Source of the DNA: Jaltomata sinuosa
Lineage: Eukaryota; Streptophyta; Magnoliopsida; Solanales; Solanaceae
Direction: 5' to 3'
DNA length: 64,000 bases
Assembly (NCBI GenBank): GCA_003996215.1
Contig: QJPP01000842.1
Location: forward strand, 372,001-436,000
Program-made: the position numbers and the translations under genes
Notes under the pieces: generated by a model
Told to the model about the DNA's origin: nothing
Databases searched by the model: none
The model's input: the letters and a program-made list of their open reading frames with translations, nothing else
Shown: in pieces, positions 1 to 12,063 of the stretch
How positions within the stretch are numbered: the stretch's first letter is position 1
How the letters are laid out: every line of letters starts with the position of its first letter

Positions 1-1055
1 AGATGACCTAACCAAGGAGGAGGCTGAATCGGTGATGGTGAAGAATTTCATAGAGACTCTCTCATGATGAGCCCTCATATAGTACTCCCTTATCCCTGAA
101 AATTCTATCTATTCATTCAACATGTTTGAATATAATTTCATAAGGGCCCATGTGGGGGCCAAGAAGGTGCTGCCCCACCGAGGGGACATTTCTAAGATAG
201 AACAAGGAGATACAGAGCTACTTCAAGAGTTTGTGGCCCAATTCTAGAAAGAGTGAATGCAACTCCCGATGGTACCTGATGAATGGGCAGTCGAAGCTTT
301 CACCAAAGGGCTGAACCCCGACAGCTCGGTCGCTTCCTTCAAACTCAAGCAGAGTTTGACTGAGTTTAAGGCAACAACCTGGGCTGACGTACACAATAGG
401 TACGAGTGAAAGATCTGAATAAAAGATAATTGCAGGCGAGTTAATGTGAAGGCTTCACGGGCATGGAATGACTCAAAATCCTAGAAGAGCTCATGGGGCT
501 TGAGGGACAGGTTCGCCAAAAACTCTTTGCAATGGAGTGACTCAAAGGGAAGGCCTCAAGGGTGTTACACCCCGTACTCGATGAAAGCTAGGGTAGGTAG
601 CAGCAAAGGTAAAAAAAATTGTGGTTCAGGCTAGTCTCAACATGATCGGAGGACGAACATGGAACTTTCACAGAAGGAGTTGCAGCCCCAAGAGGAGGAA
701 AAACCCATAGTGTATGCCATCAATGATGCGCTCATTCCCTTGAAACATTACTTCAATGTCAACCCTGAGTGGCTAGCCTCGGCAATCTGAGACACTAAAG
801 GAGCCAAATTTCTGAAATCCCTCAACTCAAACCCTGAAACTAGGGATAGGAATTCTTGGTGCGAGTTTGTGGAACAAATATCCATGGCACTGGAGACTGC
901 CGCCACCTCCAAGAGGTTGTAGCTGAGATACTCAAAAGCGGAAACCTCAAGGAGTTTTTAAACGAGCCAGCCAAGGGCTATTATGGTGAAGACGTCGATG
1001 GTGGTCAGACATCAATCGTACCCGGAGCTCCTCGAAAGACAATCAACTAACCTAC
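1..1055 (+). pseudogene. Decayed Ty3/gypsy gag remnant (Tat-like)
   Basis: Translation of the + strand from about 120 to 420 gives a retrotransposon capsid-like stretch interrupted by several in-frame stops. Readable pieces include GAKKVLPHRGD and EAFTKGLNPDSS. A second readable piece at 856-1050 ends the gag: it contains HGTGDCRHLQEVV followed by LKEFLNEPAKGYYG. That resembles the C-terminal gag region of plant Tat-lineage Ty3/gypsy elements, where a conserved C/H segment precedes a 'hLREFL' motif. Assignment to Tat comes from recall of that motif and is an inference. The 5' end lies outside the window. No complete ORF survives, so this is a fossil and not a functional gene. Confidence 0.65.
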
Positions 1056-4000
1056 GGTTCTAACGTGTCAGGTAACCCCCCTCCCTATGTGTTTTATTCA
1101 ACTAACGATTTTATGTTCTCAAGTGTTTTTTGCAACAATGATAATACAAAATCCCGAAGGACAAGCTACACTCTTTTTTCCTTCGACCAGTTTTTATCCC
1201 ATAAAGGGTTTTTCTGGCAGGGTTTTTAACAAGGTTGCAGTAGGGACTTCCATGGAAAAATTAGGAAAAGTTTATTTACTTTTTACTATTGTAAAAACAA
1301 TGACAAACGACAATTGAATGAATGCGAACCCAAAGAAGTTAGCGTATGTCAGTGCTTCTGGTTTTAAGTTTCATCTCACTTTTTGGAATAAAACTCCACA
1401 GTCAAATCAAAAGATGGATGGCAACGGCCAAGACCTCCATGGCTAGGGGACCCGATCCTTAGCAGCTGAAGAGGACACCAAAACGGAAAACAAGGTGACG
1501 ATTTCGAAGCTCACGCAAAGGTCCATAAAAGAAGTATGCACAACCCTATGAAGGATCGGGAACTTACTTCTACAGGTGTGAGCGTCCCTCTCATGACCTC
1601 CCAGGGAAGTGCATGGGAACCATACGGACTGATCATTTGATCGTAAAGAAAACCTGAGGCTATGTCATCACATGATCGGTCTAATGCTCCCGAAAAAGAG
1701 GCCTACCTGAATTTAACCAGTATGAATTTATTTTGTTCCTAAAATTGGTCCTTTGAGATGATTATTGGTTATTCAGAGTTTAAAACTTTAAGTCTACGCG
1801 CTAAGATGTCTTAAAGATATCAAGACTTAGGCGCTCAGCAAAATTAAAATTAAAAGGATCCCACCTCAGTATACGAGGTATAAAATAGGTTGAAATACCC
1901 TAGGCCAAACTTTGACAACCTGATGGACCGAAGATCCCATAAAAATAAAAAGAAACTGGTTAGCATATACTTTCACTCTCCATCTTTATTCTCAAGACTA
2001 ATCGGCCCAAAAATTCAACCCGCACAAATTACAAGAGGTCTGTCAAAATAAATTTGCACAAAGGAACCTTCACAAACCCCAGGGAAAGGATAACACTAAA
2101 TACCTTCCCGGATGGAAAAGCCAACAAAGGTTGAGCAAGTTTACGAGGCCAAGCTCAGAAGAGAGGAATAAAATGACAACCTTTATGTGTTTTCCTCAGG
2201 AAACAAGTTGCTAGAAAAAGAAATAATAAAAGCACATGGCTCTTGAGACTAACATAAAAAAGTACAGTCAAGGAAACCTCTCATTCAAACTGTAGAACCC
2301 TCAAAGGAAAGTCAAAATACTACAGAGTCAAACACAGATTTATTATAGAAGGAAAATCAATACAACAAGAGCTTTCGTTCAAGCAAAGTGGTCGAAGGAT
2401 GAAAGATGCGCTAAAGTATTGACCCTCAAATACATGATGACTTCCTTCACATATGTATGAAAGCTACCCGGACGACGCTGGGGATAAGGACTGATCCAGA
2501 CCAAGATCCACTGCGACACAAACGAGATCAAGACCGACGACCTTCTCTCCCGATGGTGAACTGACATCTTTGGATCCGGGCAGTGCCCTCCCATCACCAA
2601 GACCTGAGGCAAGGCCCCTCTATTCCAAAATAGATGGAAAGAAGGTCAGAGGAACCTCGGGCAAAAAAGCTCTCGTAGGGAACTCTCCGGTGTTGAGGCA
2701 GATCTCAACTTGTAAGAGGACACCGATAAGAAAAATGCATGCGGTCCTCCTAACCCACTGCATCTAGAGTTTTAGGAACCATGAAGGGAGCATTGGCCCT
2801 CACAACAGAGGAATAGGGGATACAAGAGGAAGTGGCGCCTGCCTCCTGCTTCTCTTGCCCTGGGCTTGCCCACAGTTCTTGCCTTACCCTAGCCTCCAAC
2901 CCGAGAGATGTCATCTAAGGATGAACTCCAGGGTCAATGACAAGGATAAGGCAAAAATTGTGGAAGAACCATGGAACAGAATCAAGATATCCACAGGAAT
3001 TGAAAGCGAGCGACATGAGGAGAAAGCAGGTCTCTCATATAATAATTTCACTAAAGGAATAAGGATATATGGAGCTGAAAACAGCCATTTGTAGCATAAA
3101 ACCCCATTGATTCATGTGAGGTAAGGATCACGGATGGTTGCCATTGTTTGGCCTGATCGAACCGGACAAAAGCCAAAGTGGAAGCACTAAGGATTCGACG
3201 TTCCTGAGTCTTCCTATCAAGAGATCTAATAATGTATGCCAGGAGGCAGGAGGAATATTTTGTGCCTCCCTCCTTGATCCAAGGACTACAGAGGAAGTAT
3301 ATGCGACAAAATTGGTCATCTTGGCATGAAATGTTGTACAAAAGATATTGAGCACAAAGTCCGAGATGGATGTTCAAATCACAACAATTCATGCCAAAAG
3401 TGTTAGCTACACCATTGATTACCTCGGCTTTTTATCATGACAAGTCATGCCAAAGTGTTAGCTACACCATTGGTTACCTCGGCCTTTGAGAAGTCTAAGA
3501 GGAGGGAGATGAAAAGCGGCACATAGCCCCAAAGGGAGAAATAATCTGTAGACCATCTAAGGACTGTAGGCTTCGCAAAGCCTTGATTGGCTCACGTAGG
3601 AGGACCAAGCGAGACCCCTATAGGAGGCCACAACAAAAATATGTCACCCCTGTTGCCACTAGGGACTCTGAGGAGGTCCTAACCCCTCGTAGCATAAAAG
3701 TCAGGTACTCCAAATGAGAGTGTCAGAGGAATAAAAAGGTACAACAATCTCGCTAAGAGATAAGAACCTTTGCCTGACTCAGAAAATCAAACACAATCGT
3801 TCACCCGGAAATGGTCTTGGCAGAACAAGCAAGTTATTCATAAAAATTAATAAAAGAAATGCCATGCAAATTTAATAAAGGAAAAGACTTTATTACCATT
3901 ACTGCCGCAAAAGCGAGAAAAATTACATATTACAAAGTTTTCAAAGTACGATGGACAAGCATGAAATTAAAGAAAAAATATACAAGTATACGTCTAGATG

Positions 4001-4926
4001 GAACTCTTGCTTTACTCTAGAACGCTGGAGGAACTTTCTTCAGTTCGGTCCTGACCGCGAAAGCAAGCGAGAATGCCACAGATTTTGGAGTGAAGGCACT
4101 TTCGTACATATTGAACGTGTATTCCGACTGCGAGATTCCCAGAGCCGGAGTTGATACACTCCTCCTGAAAATGGCAGGAGCCATAATGCAACCCTCTGAT
4201 AGGGAGAAAGAGGCAATGCAGGAACTAGATGCCCAGGTCAGGTCCCCCTCTCTCGGGAACAATATATCCTCATCAACATGAGAGGAGGGGATTCTTGTCT
4301 GCACTTTAGGTTCTCTCATAAAAGGCCAGTGAGCATCCCTCATAATGCAAATTTTCTAATAGCAGTCAGGTACCTTGTATGCCACGTGTAAGCTACAGCA
4401 TCAAAGAAAGAGACTTTGACGTCTGTAAAGAAAGGTGACTGGTCAGAGCGTTATCTACCACCTTCACCCTGGGCTTTACCCATAGTCCCTACCTCAGTCT
4501 CATCAACAACCCAAGCAAGGTCGTTGTGAATGAATCATCTGGATCAAAGACAAGAATGAGGCAAGGACTATGGGGAATGCAAGGGGCAAAAAAATTGGAC
4601 TCAGAGGAGCTTGCCATTGACACTAAAGTAATTGGAAATTATGTGAGGAAGAGGAGTTAGAAACAGATGAAATTTATAGGCCAGGAATCATTGGGAGAAG
4701 CGCTAGATGAAGGACACGTGGATGCCCATCCATAGTAGAATTGACAAAGATACAGGAACCGAAGCATCAAGATTAATGTTGTCATCATCAAAGGCAACGT
4801 TCTAGGTATTGATGAAAAAGATTTAGCTGCCCTTGGAATTAATGAAGAGAAAAGAAGGGAAAGCGACAGGTTTTCATATAAAGAGTCGCCTATTCAGTTA
4901 GAAGTGAAAAAGATAAAGTGCCAAGA
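1056..4926 (+). other. Non-coding interior of a decayed LTR retrotransposon
   Basis: No convincing protease, reverse transcriptase or integrase can be read in either strand between the gag remnant and the tandem LTR-like copies. The ORFs here are short and give no recognisable domain. Around 1165-1240 lies a block with repeated 'gggtttttctggcagg' and 'gtttttaac' phrases, of the kind I associate with the non-coding 3' region of plant LTR elements; that association is from memory. The most economical reading is the long internal or 3' region of the same element as the gag remnant, with pol absent. It could also be several unrelated repeats joined together. Confidence 0.45.
3390..3488. repeat. 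Two-copy tandem duplication, about 42 bp each
   Basis: A segment beginning 'catgccaaaagtgttagc' and ending in 'tacctcggc' occurs at 3390-3431 and again at 3446-3488. The copies differ by a few bases and are separated by about 14 bp. They lie in non-coding interior of the decayed element. Confidence 0.8.
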
Positions 4927-5820
4927 TGTGGTCTCGGGACCATCGATTAAAGAGGAGGTCCTTTTGAGCAGAGTAAACATTCGACTTTCTCGAAGAAGGC
5001 CCACAGCCGGACGAAGGGGAACGCCTTGAGGATCTATCCATCTCTCGACCACAACCATATTACACACAAGAGATGCAGCGATTATCTGTATGGGGTAACA
5101 CTGGATTGGGCCAACTGGACCAACTTGGGCCAGGTCAAGGTGGAAGTGGCCCACAATAACGTCATCTCGTAAGCACGTACAATACGAAGAAATGCCTTCT
5201 TAGAGGAAGAAAAGGCATTCCGAGAAGGCCAGCAATAGTTCCTCCATACAAAGGACAGACCAAAGAATGGTGTGTCTGAATATTGAGGTGCGCAAGCAAC
5301 ACCTGTCAGAGCCGCATCAGACGCATCATACTAGGTTGGCATTCTCCAATGGTTCAAGTACAAGTGGTGAAAATTTATTGGACACAGTACTATTGGATTA
5401 ACAAGATATTACTATTCCTTTCGCATCAAGGATTGACTCACACCATACAAATAGAGACACCATTCCTCATTGTAAAGGATCCACTCTTTGTAAAAATCTA
5501 GCCCTCAAGCAATAAAATCTCTCTCTTGGTTATGAAGCTTGTTCTATCTTTCCTCTACTTTTCTCTTAGTTTCTTACTGTTAGATTGTTATTACGCTCGC
5601 TTGCTTACTATTTTTGGCCATGACTCATTTGTAGCTAGGAGGACCAAATACCTTGCTGGTGTCTTAGATTAGCCCTCTATTTTTGTCTTACTGATTTATT
5701 TTGTGTTTCCTTTACGTTTATCGTATTTTTCAAACTTACATCTCTAACAACAAAGCTAAGATCGTAATGCATGCTCTTGACCCACAAATAAATTTAACTG
5801 TCCTAAATCAATGATAAATA
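4927..5820 (+). repeat. LTR-like repeat, copy A of a direct tandem pair
   Basis: This roughly 0.9-kb segment starts TGTGGTCTCG and is followed almost immediately by a second diverged copy. Shared landmarks in the same order are 'ggtctcg(g/a)gacca', 'ctttctcgaagaaggccc', 'ccattggttcaag'-like text, 'cattgtaaaggatccactc', and 'aagctaagatcgtaa' near the end. A core-promoter-like 'tacaaatagaga' lies near 5445, matching the TATAAATA of copy B. These traits fit an LTR with a TG start, TATA region and transcribed part. The exact ends are estimated from the alignment of A to B. Confidence 0.65.
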
Positions 5821-5821
5821 G

Positions 5822-6693
5822 TTTGGTCTCGAGACCATTGATTAATGGCGAGGTCCTTTGGGGAGAGTCAACATCCGACTTTCTCGAAGAAGGCCCGCAA
5901 CAGGACGAAGGGGAATGCCTTGAGGATATATCCGTCTCTCGACCACAACGATATTGCACGTAAGAAGCGGAGGGACTATCTGTGTGGGGTAAAACTAGAT
6001 TGGACCAACTTGGGCCGGGTTAAGGTGGAAGAAACCCACAACGACACTATCTCGAGCGCACGTACGACATGAAAAAGTGCCTTCTCGAGGGAAGGCAAAG
6101 CAGGCCGAGAAGGCCAGCGATAGTGACTGCATGCAAAGGACAGACAAAAGAACGGTGTGTCAGAATATTCATGTGCACGGACAACGTTCGCTAGAGTCGC
6201 GTCAGACACAGCATACTAGGCTGGCATCCTCCGACGGTTCAAGGACAACTGGTGGCTATCCATTGGACACAATACTATTCCTATAAAGATATAATATTCC
6301 TTTCGCATCAAGGAACGACTCACGCCCTATAAATAGAGGCCCCCTTCCTCATTGTAAAGGATCCACTCTTTGTAAAACTCTAACTCTAAAGCACTAAAAT
6401 CTCCCGCTTGTTTTGTCTTTCCTCTGCTTTTCACTTAATTTCTTATCGTTTCATTGTTATTATGCCCGCTTGCTTACTGTTTTCGGTCACGACTCGTTCG
6501 TAGCTATAGGAGGATTGAATACCTCGTCGGTGTCTCAGATTAGCCCTCTATTTTTGTCTTACTGATTTTCATTTTGTGTTTCCTTTACTTTTATCGTCTT
6601 TTGCAAACTTACATCTCTAACAACGAAGCTAAGATCGTAACGCGTTCTCGTGACCCACAAAAAAATCTTACTGTCCCAAATCGACGGTAAACA
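5822..6693 (+). repeat. LTR-like repeat, copy B of a direct tandem pair
   Basis: This is the second copy of the repeat at 4927-5820, following it with about one base between them. It ends GGTAAACA, which supplies the CA end expected of an LTR. A clean TATA box (TATAAATA) lies at 6328-6335, followed by 'gaggcccccttcctcattg' and 'ggatccactctttgtaaa'. The adjacent direct arrangement with no interior between the copies suggests unequal recombination between elements or insertion of one LTR beside another. No target duplication was identified. Confidence 0.65.
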
Positions 6694-7970
6694 ATTGTAA
6701 TAATGCATGAAATATAGAAAATTTTATTTACCCCAAACATCTTCAATCATGTTGAGAATTTCTTTTGGCAGGTTAAATCGCCAAAGGACTCTGTAACGAA
6801 CTCAAAAAGAAAGACGGAGTGGAGCGGGAAAAAAACAGTTGATGAAGTATTAAAATTGCACATTTTATTTTATTAAAGTCACAATGTGCTTAGTCCATTA
6901 ACACAATAACCAAGGAACTACAACCGCTATTTTCAATAAACAAAAAAAATTCTGGTAATGTAAAATTCAAAAGAAAGGAGATTTTGTAATACTTAAATTA
7001 ATTACATTAACCCAATTAAAATTCACAACTTCTACCAAACCAAGCAAGACAATAGAAATTGATTTTCTGTTATCATCTTCATGACTTTGTCTACTCTTAT
7101 CATTTCTCTTGTTTTCCCTAGTTAAGATGGAAATTTTCTTTTCCGAGTAGTAGTAAAAAGAAGATTAGTGTACAAATATTACGAGTTAATAGAAAAATTG
7201 GTAATAAATATATGAAACTCTAATATAGCTTAACAAATAGTAACTTTTTAATCTGAATACTAAAATTATAATTCCAGCCAAACAATTTATAAAAGTATTT
7301 AATTTACACAATATCATGAAAAACTTTGTTGGCAACAAAAAAATAGGTAAAAAAGGATCTAATATATATACATTGGTGTATCAATGTATTTTAATATGTT
7401 ATAGTAGGTACTTTGTTTTATTTTCTTATGTTACTAATTTTGCTATTTATAGACAGCTAATTATATTTATTTTTTGAGTGATTTAACTGTGTAATTTATC
7501 ACGGTTAGGATTGGTTGGTTCACGGACAAAGTTATTTCATGATTACAGTCCGGGATTAGAATGTGTGACTATTTATCCCACTTTCCAAGTGGATAAAATA
7601 AGTACCAAATTAGTCGACCATAAATTTATTCCTTCAATCAAATCGAGTATAATTTTAATATCAATCTTAATCACAGAATATTCCACCTTGTCGCAAAGGA
7701 CCCTTGGTACTCGCACAGAGAGATGGTGGTAACACGGAGAGAATAGCTGACAGTCCAAGTGTGCTGGCAGGAGTCAACACGGACCAGCTGACACAAATCA
7801 TCACATATCTAATTACACTGCCACCACAAAGATAGGCAACGTTGATTTCTTGTTGTCCTCAAGATTTCTCTTCTTTTTTTTCCAATTTGATTTCTATTTT
7901 AATCGTTTCAATTGTTCTAGCACAGTACATCCACCAATCAACTTTCTTGAATTTAGTAGATAGAACAACT
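6694..7970. other. AT-rich intergenic DNA and upstream region of the NAP1-like gene
   Basis: No supported gene is seen here. The first 800 bases are strongly AT-rich with short homopolymer runs. From about 7,840 the sequence becomes pyrimidine-rich ('cttcttttttttccaatttg'), as is common in plant 5' leaders. It runs into the start codon at 7971. The promoter and 5' untranslated region of the NAP1-like gene should lie here, but I could not fix a TATA box or a transcription start. Confidence 0.6.
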
Positions 7971-10770
7971 ATGAGTGATCAAAAGGATCAGGTCAATACA
8001 GCTGATTTAGGCTCTGCTGGTATGAAATGAATTTGGATCATTTCATTTCCTAACTGATTCACATTTTGATTCTTTTATCTTGTTGTTTTAGCTTTCTCTG
8101 TTGAGGATCGCGCAGATCTTGTAAATTCCATCAAGGTGCTCATTTTTCCTGCTTGAGTTATTTTATCTATATATTATGCATGTTGCTGATGAGTTTTTGT
8201 GGATATTGAACTGAATGTCTTTAGTGATTTGGCTTCATTTCAATTTTATTGTTTGGTCAAATGTGCTGCAGAACAAGCTTCATGATTTAACAAGGGATCA
8301 CTCTGGCTTTCTAAACAAACTTCCCCCAAACATTAGGATACGTGTTGATGTCCTCAGAGAGATTCAGGTTTTACTCTCATCAAAAAGACTATTATCCATC
8401 TATTTTCTCACTTGGAAATGATTATTTGAAGCTGTTTATAGTGAGCTTGATCCTAATTAGACTCATTTTTTGGTAGTCTTTGTAATTGTGCACTTTCAGA
8501 TTTCATTTAAGAAGTTGGTTGCTCATTGCATTTCTAGTTGTCCTTTTCCTTCTTTACCAATGCAAGTACATTATGCAACCACAATAAAGTAGATTTGTTT
8601 GTAACCTTTATTTGCATCATCTAGTTGAGTTTAATTTGATAACTAGTGAAGTTAGACTTATGGTTACACTATAGTTGGTGTTGAGACAATCAAGAAAAGA
8701 TGCATTGTTGCCTTATTTAGTTTTACGTCATTCTCTCTCTCTCTGTTTTCTCCTCTTTTATTGCTTTGATTTGAGTAAGAATTCAAAGCGTAGTGGGGAA
8801 CGATAATAAAATTTTGTTTTCCTTCCCGTATTTGTTTCAATCCTGAATCTCTGAAATGATTCATGCAGAGCAAATATAATGAATTAGAGGCACAGTTCCT
8901 TGAGGAGAGGGAAGCTTTGGAAGCAAAGTTCTACAAGTTGTATGAGCCACTTTACAACAAGGTAATGTGTGTGTGTATGTGTAGTATACATATATGTATA
9001 GTTTCTGTAACATATTTTTTGGTGCATTTGCAGCGATACGAGATTGTGAATGGCGTGGTTAAAGCTGGAGATGAAGGTACAGTAGAAGAAGAAACCAATG
9101 AATCAGCAGGAGGTATTCTTGCAAGTCTATCATGTCTTCTATCCTATGTTTTCGAGCTTTCTGTTTTATTCCTGATAAGAAATGAATCTTGCATGCATTT
9201 AAAGGTATTCCCCATTTCTGGCTGGTGGCAATGAAAAATAATGAAATACTTGCGAAAGAGGTAATCTGTGTTTATTGTTCCATTTAAATTTTTGCTATAT
9301 AACTTGTCCCACTGATTGATCAGTCTGCTTATATTTCCACTGTTCAGATTACTGAGCAAGATGAAGATGCCCTCCAGTATCTCAAAGATGTCAAATGGAG
9401 TAGACTTGATGATGGCAAGGGTTTTAAGCTTGAGTTCTTTTTTGATACAAATCCCTATTTCAGCAACAGTGTGCTGACAAAGACATATCTCATGATTAGT
9501 GAGGATGAGCATATCCTAGAGAATGCAATAGGGTACAGCTATATTTTTCTTTCACCATTATGAATATTCTCTCCGAATTACTTCCTTCTAAATGTATGTC
9601 TTTGTTGGGTACCTTTAGGTCAGAGATCGAATGGTTTCCGGGGAAAACCTTGACACAGAAAATCCTAAAGAAGAAGCCAAAGAAGGGATCCAATGATACC
9701 AAGCCAATCATAAAAACTGAGGAATGTGAAAGTTTCTTTCATTTTTTTGATCCACCTCAACTACCTGAGGATGCAGAGGAACTTGATGAGGAAACTGTAA
9801 GTGGCTTTAGGGAATAAATTACTTCAACATGTAAGTTGCTTTCCATTTCTTGCTGCTAATTGGCCTCACTTTTGTGCGATATGTTTTCAAGGCTGAATTG
9901 CTTCAAGGTCAGATGGAACAAGATTACGAGATTGGGTAAGTCCTGTACTAATGACTATCTCAAAAACGGAGTGTCTGACCAGTTATTAGGTAGACGAAAA
10001 ATTGAAATGACATGAAAAGCATGGTCTCAACTTTGATTGTATATGTTGAAGTTTACAATATCGTCAACTTTGCAATTCTTGATAAAGTGGCTGCAATTCT
10101 TGATAAAGTGGCTTTCTGCAATATCTTTTACTTGATATATGCTAAACCTTTTCAGAGAGATGCTATTATATTCTTTGAGGTACAATGCTACATTATGAGC
10201 CTCTTGTGCTGTCAGATCATTTACGTCTTCAGCTAAACTGCACTGCTCGGATGAGTGACTTTGTGCACTGCTCGGATGAGTGACTTTGTGCAGACTGAAA
10301 TGAAAAACCTTTGAGTAGTAATCTTTAGATCAAGAATAAGGAATAAGTCTAAAGTTCCAGGATGACATTCACCAGTTAAAAATATCAGTTGAGGAAAAGA
10401 ACAGGAAGGGCCCCTGAATTAGCCAAGTACTAGCTGGTGGGGAAATATCTTATAACCATAGAATTGTCTGGCATTTAAACCGTTTGGTAGCATTTTCTTC
10501 CTAAAATTGGATTTCCGTGCATTGATTGCAAATGTATTTTTCTGACCAATTGAGGAAAAAGGCTGAGCTGTTCTATTGATTTGTTATTGCAGGTCCACCA
10601 TTCGAGAAAAGATCATTCCTCATGCTGTGTCTTGGTTTACTGGAGAGGCCGTTCCCATTGATGATGAAGAAGAAGAAGGCGATGAGGAGGATGACGCGGA
10701 AGAGGAAGATTATGTGGAAGAGAATGATGAAGAAGAGGATGACGAGAAAGGCAATGAAAAAAAATGTTAA
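7971..10770 (+). CDS. NAP1: NAP1-family nucleosome assembly protein (histone chaperone), ten coding exons
   Basis: Family members bind H2A-H2B and H3-H4, shuttle between cytosol and nucleus, and assist nucleosome assembly. Joining exons 7971-8019, 8092-8135, 8272-8367, 8869-8961, 9034-9112, 9205-9260, 9348-9532, 9619-9796, 9892-9935 and 10593-10770 keeps one open frame of 333 residues. Every intron is GT-AG. The product shows the NAP domain in order: an N-terminal helix region (EDRADLVNSIKNKL), a long dimerisation helix (SKYNELEAQFLEEREALEAK), PLYNKRYEIVNG, the core IPHFWLVAMKNN, a lysine-rich NLS-like KKKPKKG, FFHFFDPPQ, and an acidic Glu/Asp tail. It is shorter than the roughly 370-380 residues of many plant NAP1 proteins. 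It ends in KKC and lacks the prenylation-type C-terminus of those relatives. The start was chosen because MSDQKD begins the frame and matches family starts. The gene looks intact and probably functional; which NAP1 paralogue it is remains unsettled. Confidence 0.93.
10071..10289. repeat. Two short perfect tandem duplications inside NAP1 intron 9
   Basis: A 21-bp unit (start 'tgcaattcttgataaag') is repeated exactly at 10071-10091 and 10092-10112. A 25-bp unit (start 'gcactgctcggatgag') is repeated exactly at 10240-10264 and 10265-10289. Both lie in the 657-bp intron between coding exons 9 and 10. The perfect copies imply recent duplication. Confidence 0.9.
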
Positions 10771-12063
10771 AGAACACCAGTGAGGTACAATATTCCTTCC
10801 CTCGTGGAGAGAAAGAAAGAAATCCCAAGCATTTGTGTATAAGTATACAACTGCTAAGATATTCTGAAATTTGGCCCTTTGCTATTTGAGTGATTGTTCA
10901 TAAATGTTGCATCCTAAACCTGAATGTTAGTTCATCTTCTTGTATTGCTTTAGCATACTGTTATTTCTGTGATTGTATGCCAAAAGCATATTAGATAATG
11001 AATTTTGCGTCATATTCTTGTTATCTTACCTTTATTTACTCCAGATAACACACTCCTTCAGATTGCGGGATGGCAGTGAAGAAAATAGAGGACAGTAGAG
11101 GTCTCAGAAGCTGCTCAGAATCGTACCTTGTGTTGCGGAAATATATTGATTTTATTTTATTTATTCGTTTGTTTGTCTTGTATGTTTTCTCTGAAATAGA
11201 ATTCTGGCAGGAAGACAGTTCATATTTTTGAACAAGGGGCTCAATGTTTAATTATTCAGTAATTTAGCTGGGTTATGAGCTTGCAATTTTGAATTTGTAA
11301 TATACGATATTACTATTCATTTTTTAATATGATTCATTCTCACAATTCACTAGTTTAACTTGGGGAGTAGCTTCGTTTTGAAGAATTTAGGCAAATGCAG
11401 CTTTAGATATTATGCAACGAATTAATCCTTTGGTAGGTACGACAGAAATGTTTTCGTCAAAAAATGCTTAAAAGTGTCTGGGGAAAATGACTTCGTTTGC
11501 TTACAAATATTCCAACTCTTATCTTATACAATCTGACTTGAGTGAATCAACAGTTGGACGTTGTCAGCAATCTTTAATGTCCAAAATATCACAAAACAGT
11601 ACCTCATGCAATACTATACACCTTGCACAATCACAATATATCTCACCTGCTTTTATATCCGACTAAATAATATGAGGGAAAACATTTTCTACAAACATTA
11701 TTTCTTTGCAGTTCCGTTCCATTTCCAGTGTACTATTTTCTTGCAAATATTGTGTTGGGTATGGAAACAATAGAAAAAATTGTTTGGTATGGAGGAAAAT
11801 ATTTCCACAGAAATACTACAACAACATACCCAGTGTAGTCCCACAAAGTGGGGTTTGGGGAGGGTAAAGTGTAAAATGTTTTGATATTTATTGTTATCCA
11901 AAAGCGGAAAGAATCAAGACATGTTAAACAACATTGTATGTTTGTCACCTTTCAGGCTATTAAAATGCATCCCTAAGGCTAAATATATTTAGGTCTTTGT
12001 ACCAAAGTTGATACTCCTAATCCCATTTGTGTGATGATTAATATTGACCTGAAACACCTAATG
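10771..12063. other. 3' region of the NAP1-like gene and convergent intergenic spacer
   Basis: The NAP1 3' untranslated region begins here. A possible GT-AG intron spans 10785-11061 (donor 'gtacaa', acceptor 'ccttcag'), which would put the rest of the 3' untranslated region from 11062. The two genes converge, so the 3' end of the carrier gene on the - strand also lies in this spacer. Apart from the SINE-like fragment at about 11.8 kb I see nothing else. Poly(A) sites could not be fixed. Confidence 0.55.
11812..11870 (-). mobile_element. Truncated TS-type SINE fragment
   Basis: The + strand reads 'ctacaacaacatacccagtg' followed by 'tagtcccacaaagtggggt' and 'ttggggagggtaaagtg'. This closely matches what I know of the 3' half of the Solanaceae TS SINE family, a tRNA-derived element ending in TTG repeats. 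On the - strand the tail is at the left (TTGTTGTAG), so the SINE is on the - strand and its 5' part is missing. Its presence supports a Solanaceae source. The call rests on recall of the family consensus. Confidence 0.7.

Noticed and set aside
3051..3392. Overlapping open frames on both strands at 3.05-3.4 kb
   Set aside because: They show no domain, the strands give equally long frames, and the surrounding DNA is a decayed retroelement.
10637..10828. Open frame on the - strand rich in His/Leu/Pro
   Set aside because: It is the antisense of the GAA/GAT-rich acidic tail of the NAP1-like protein.
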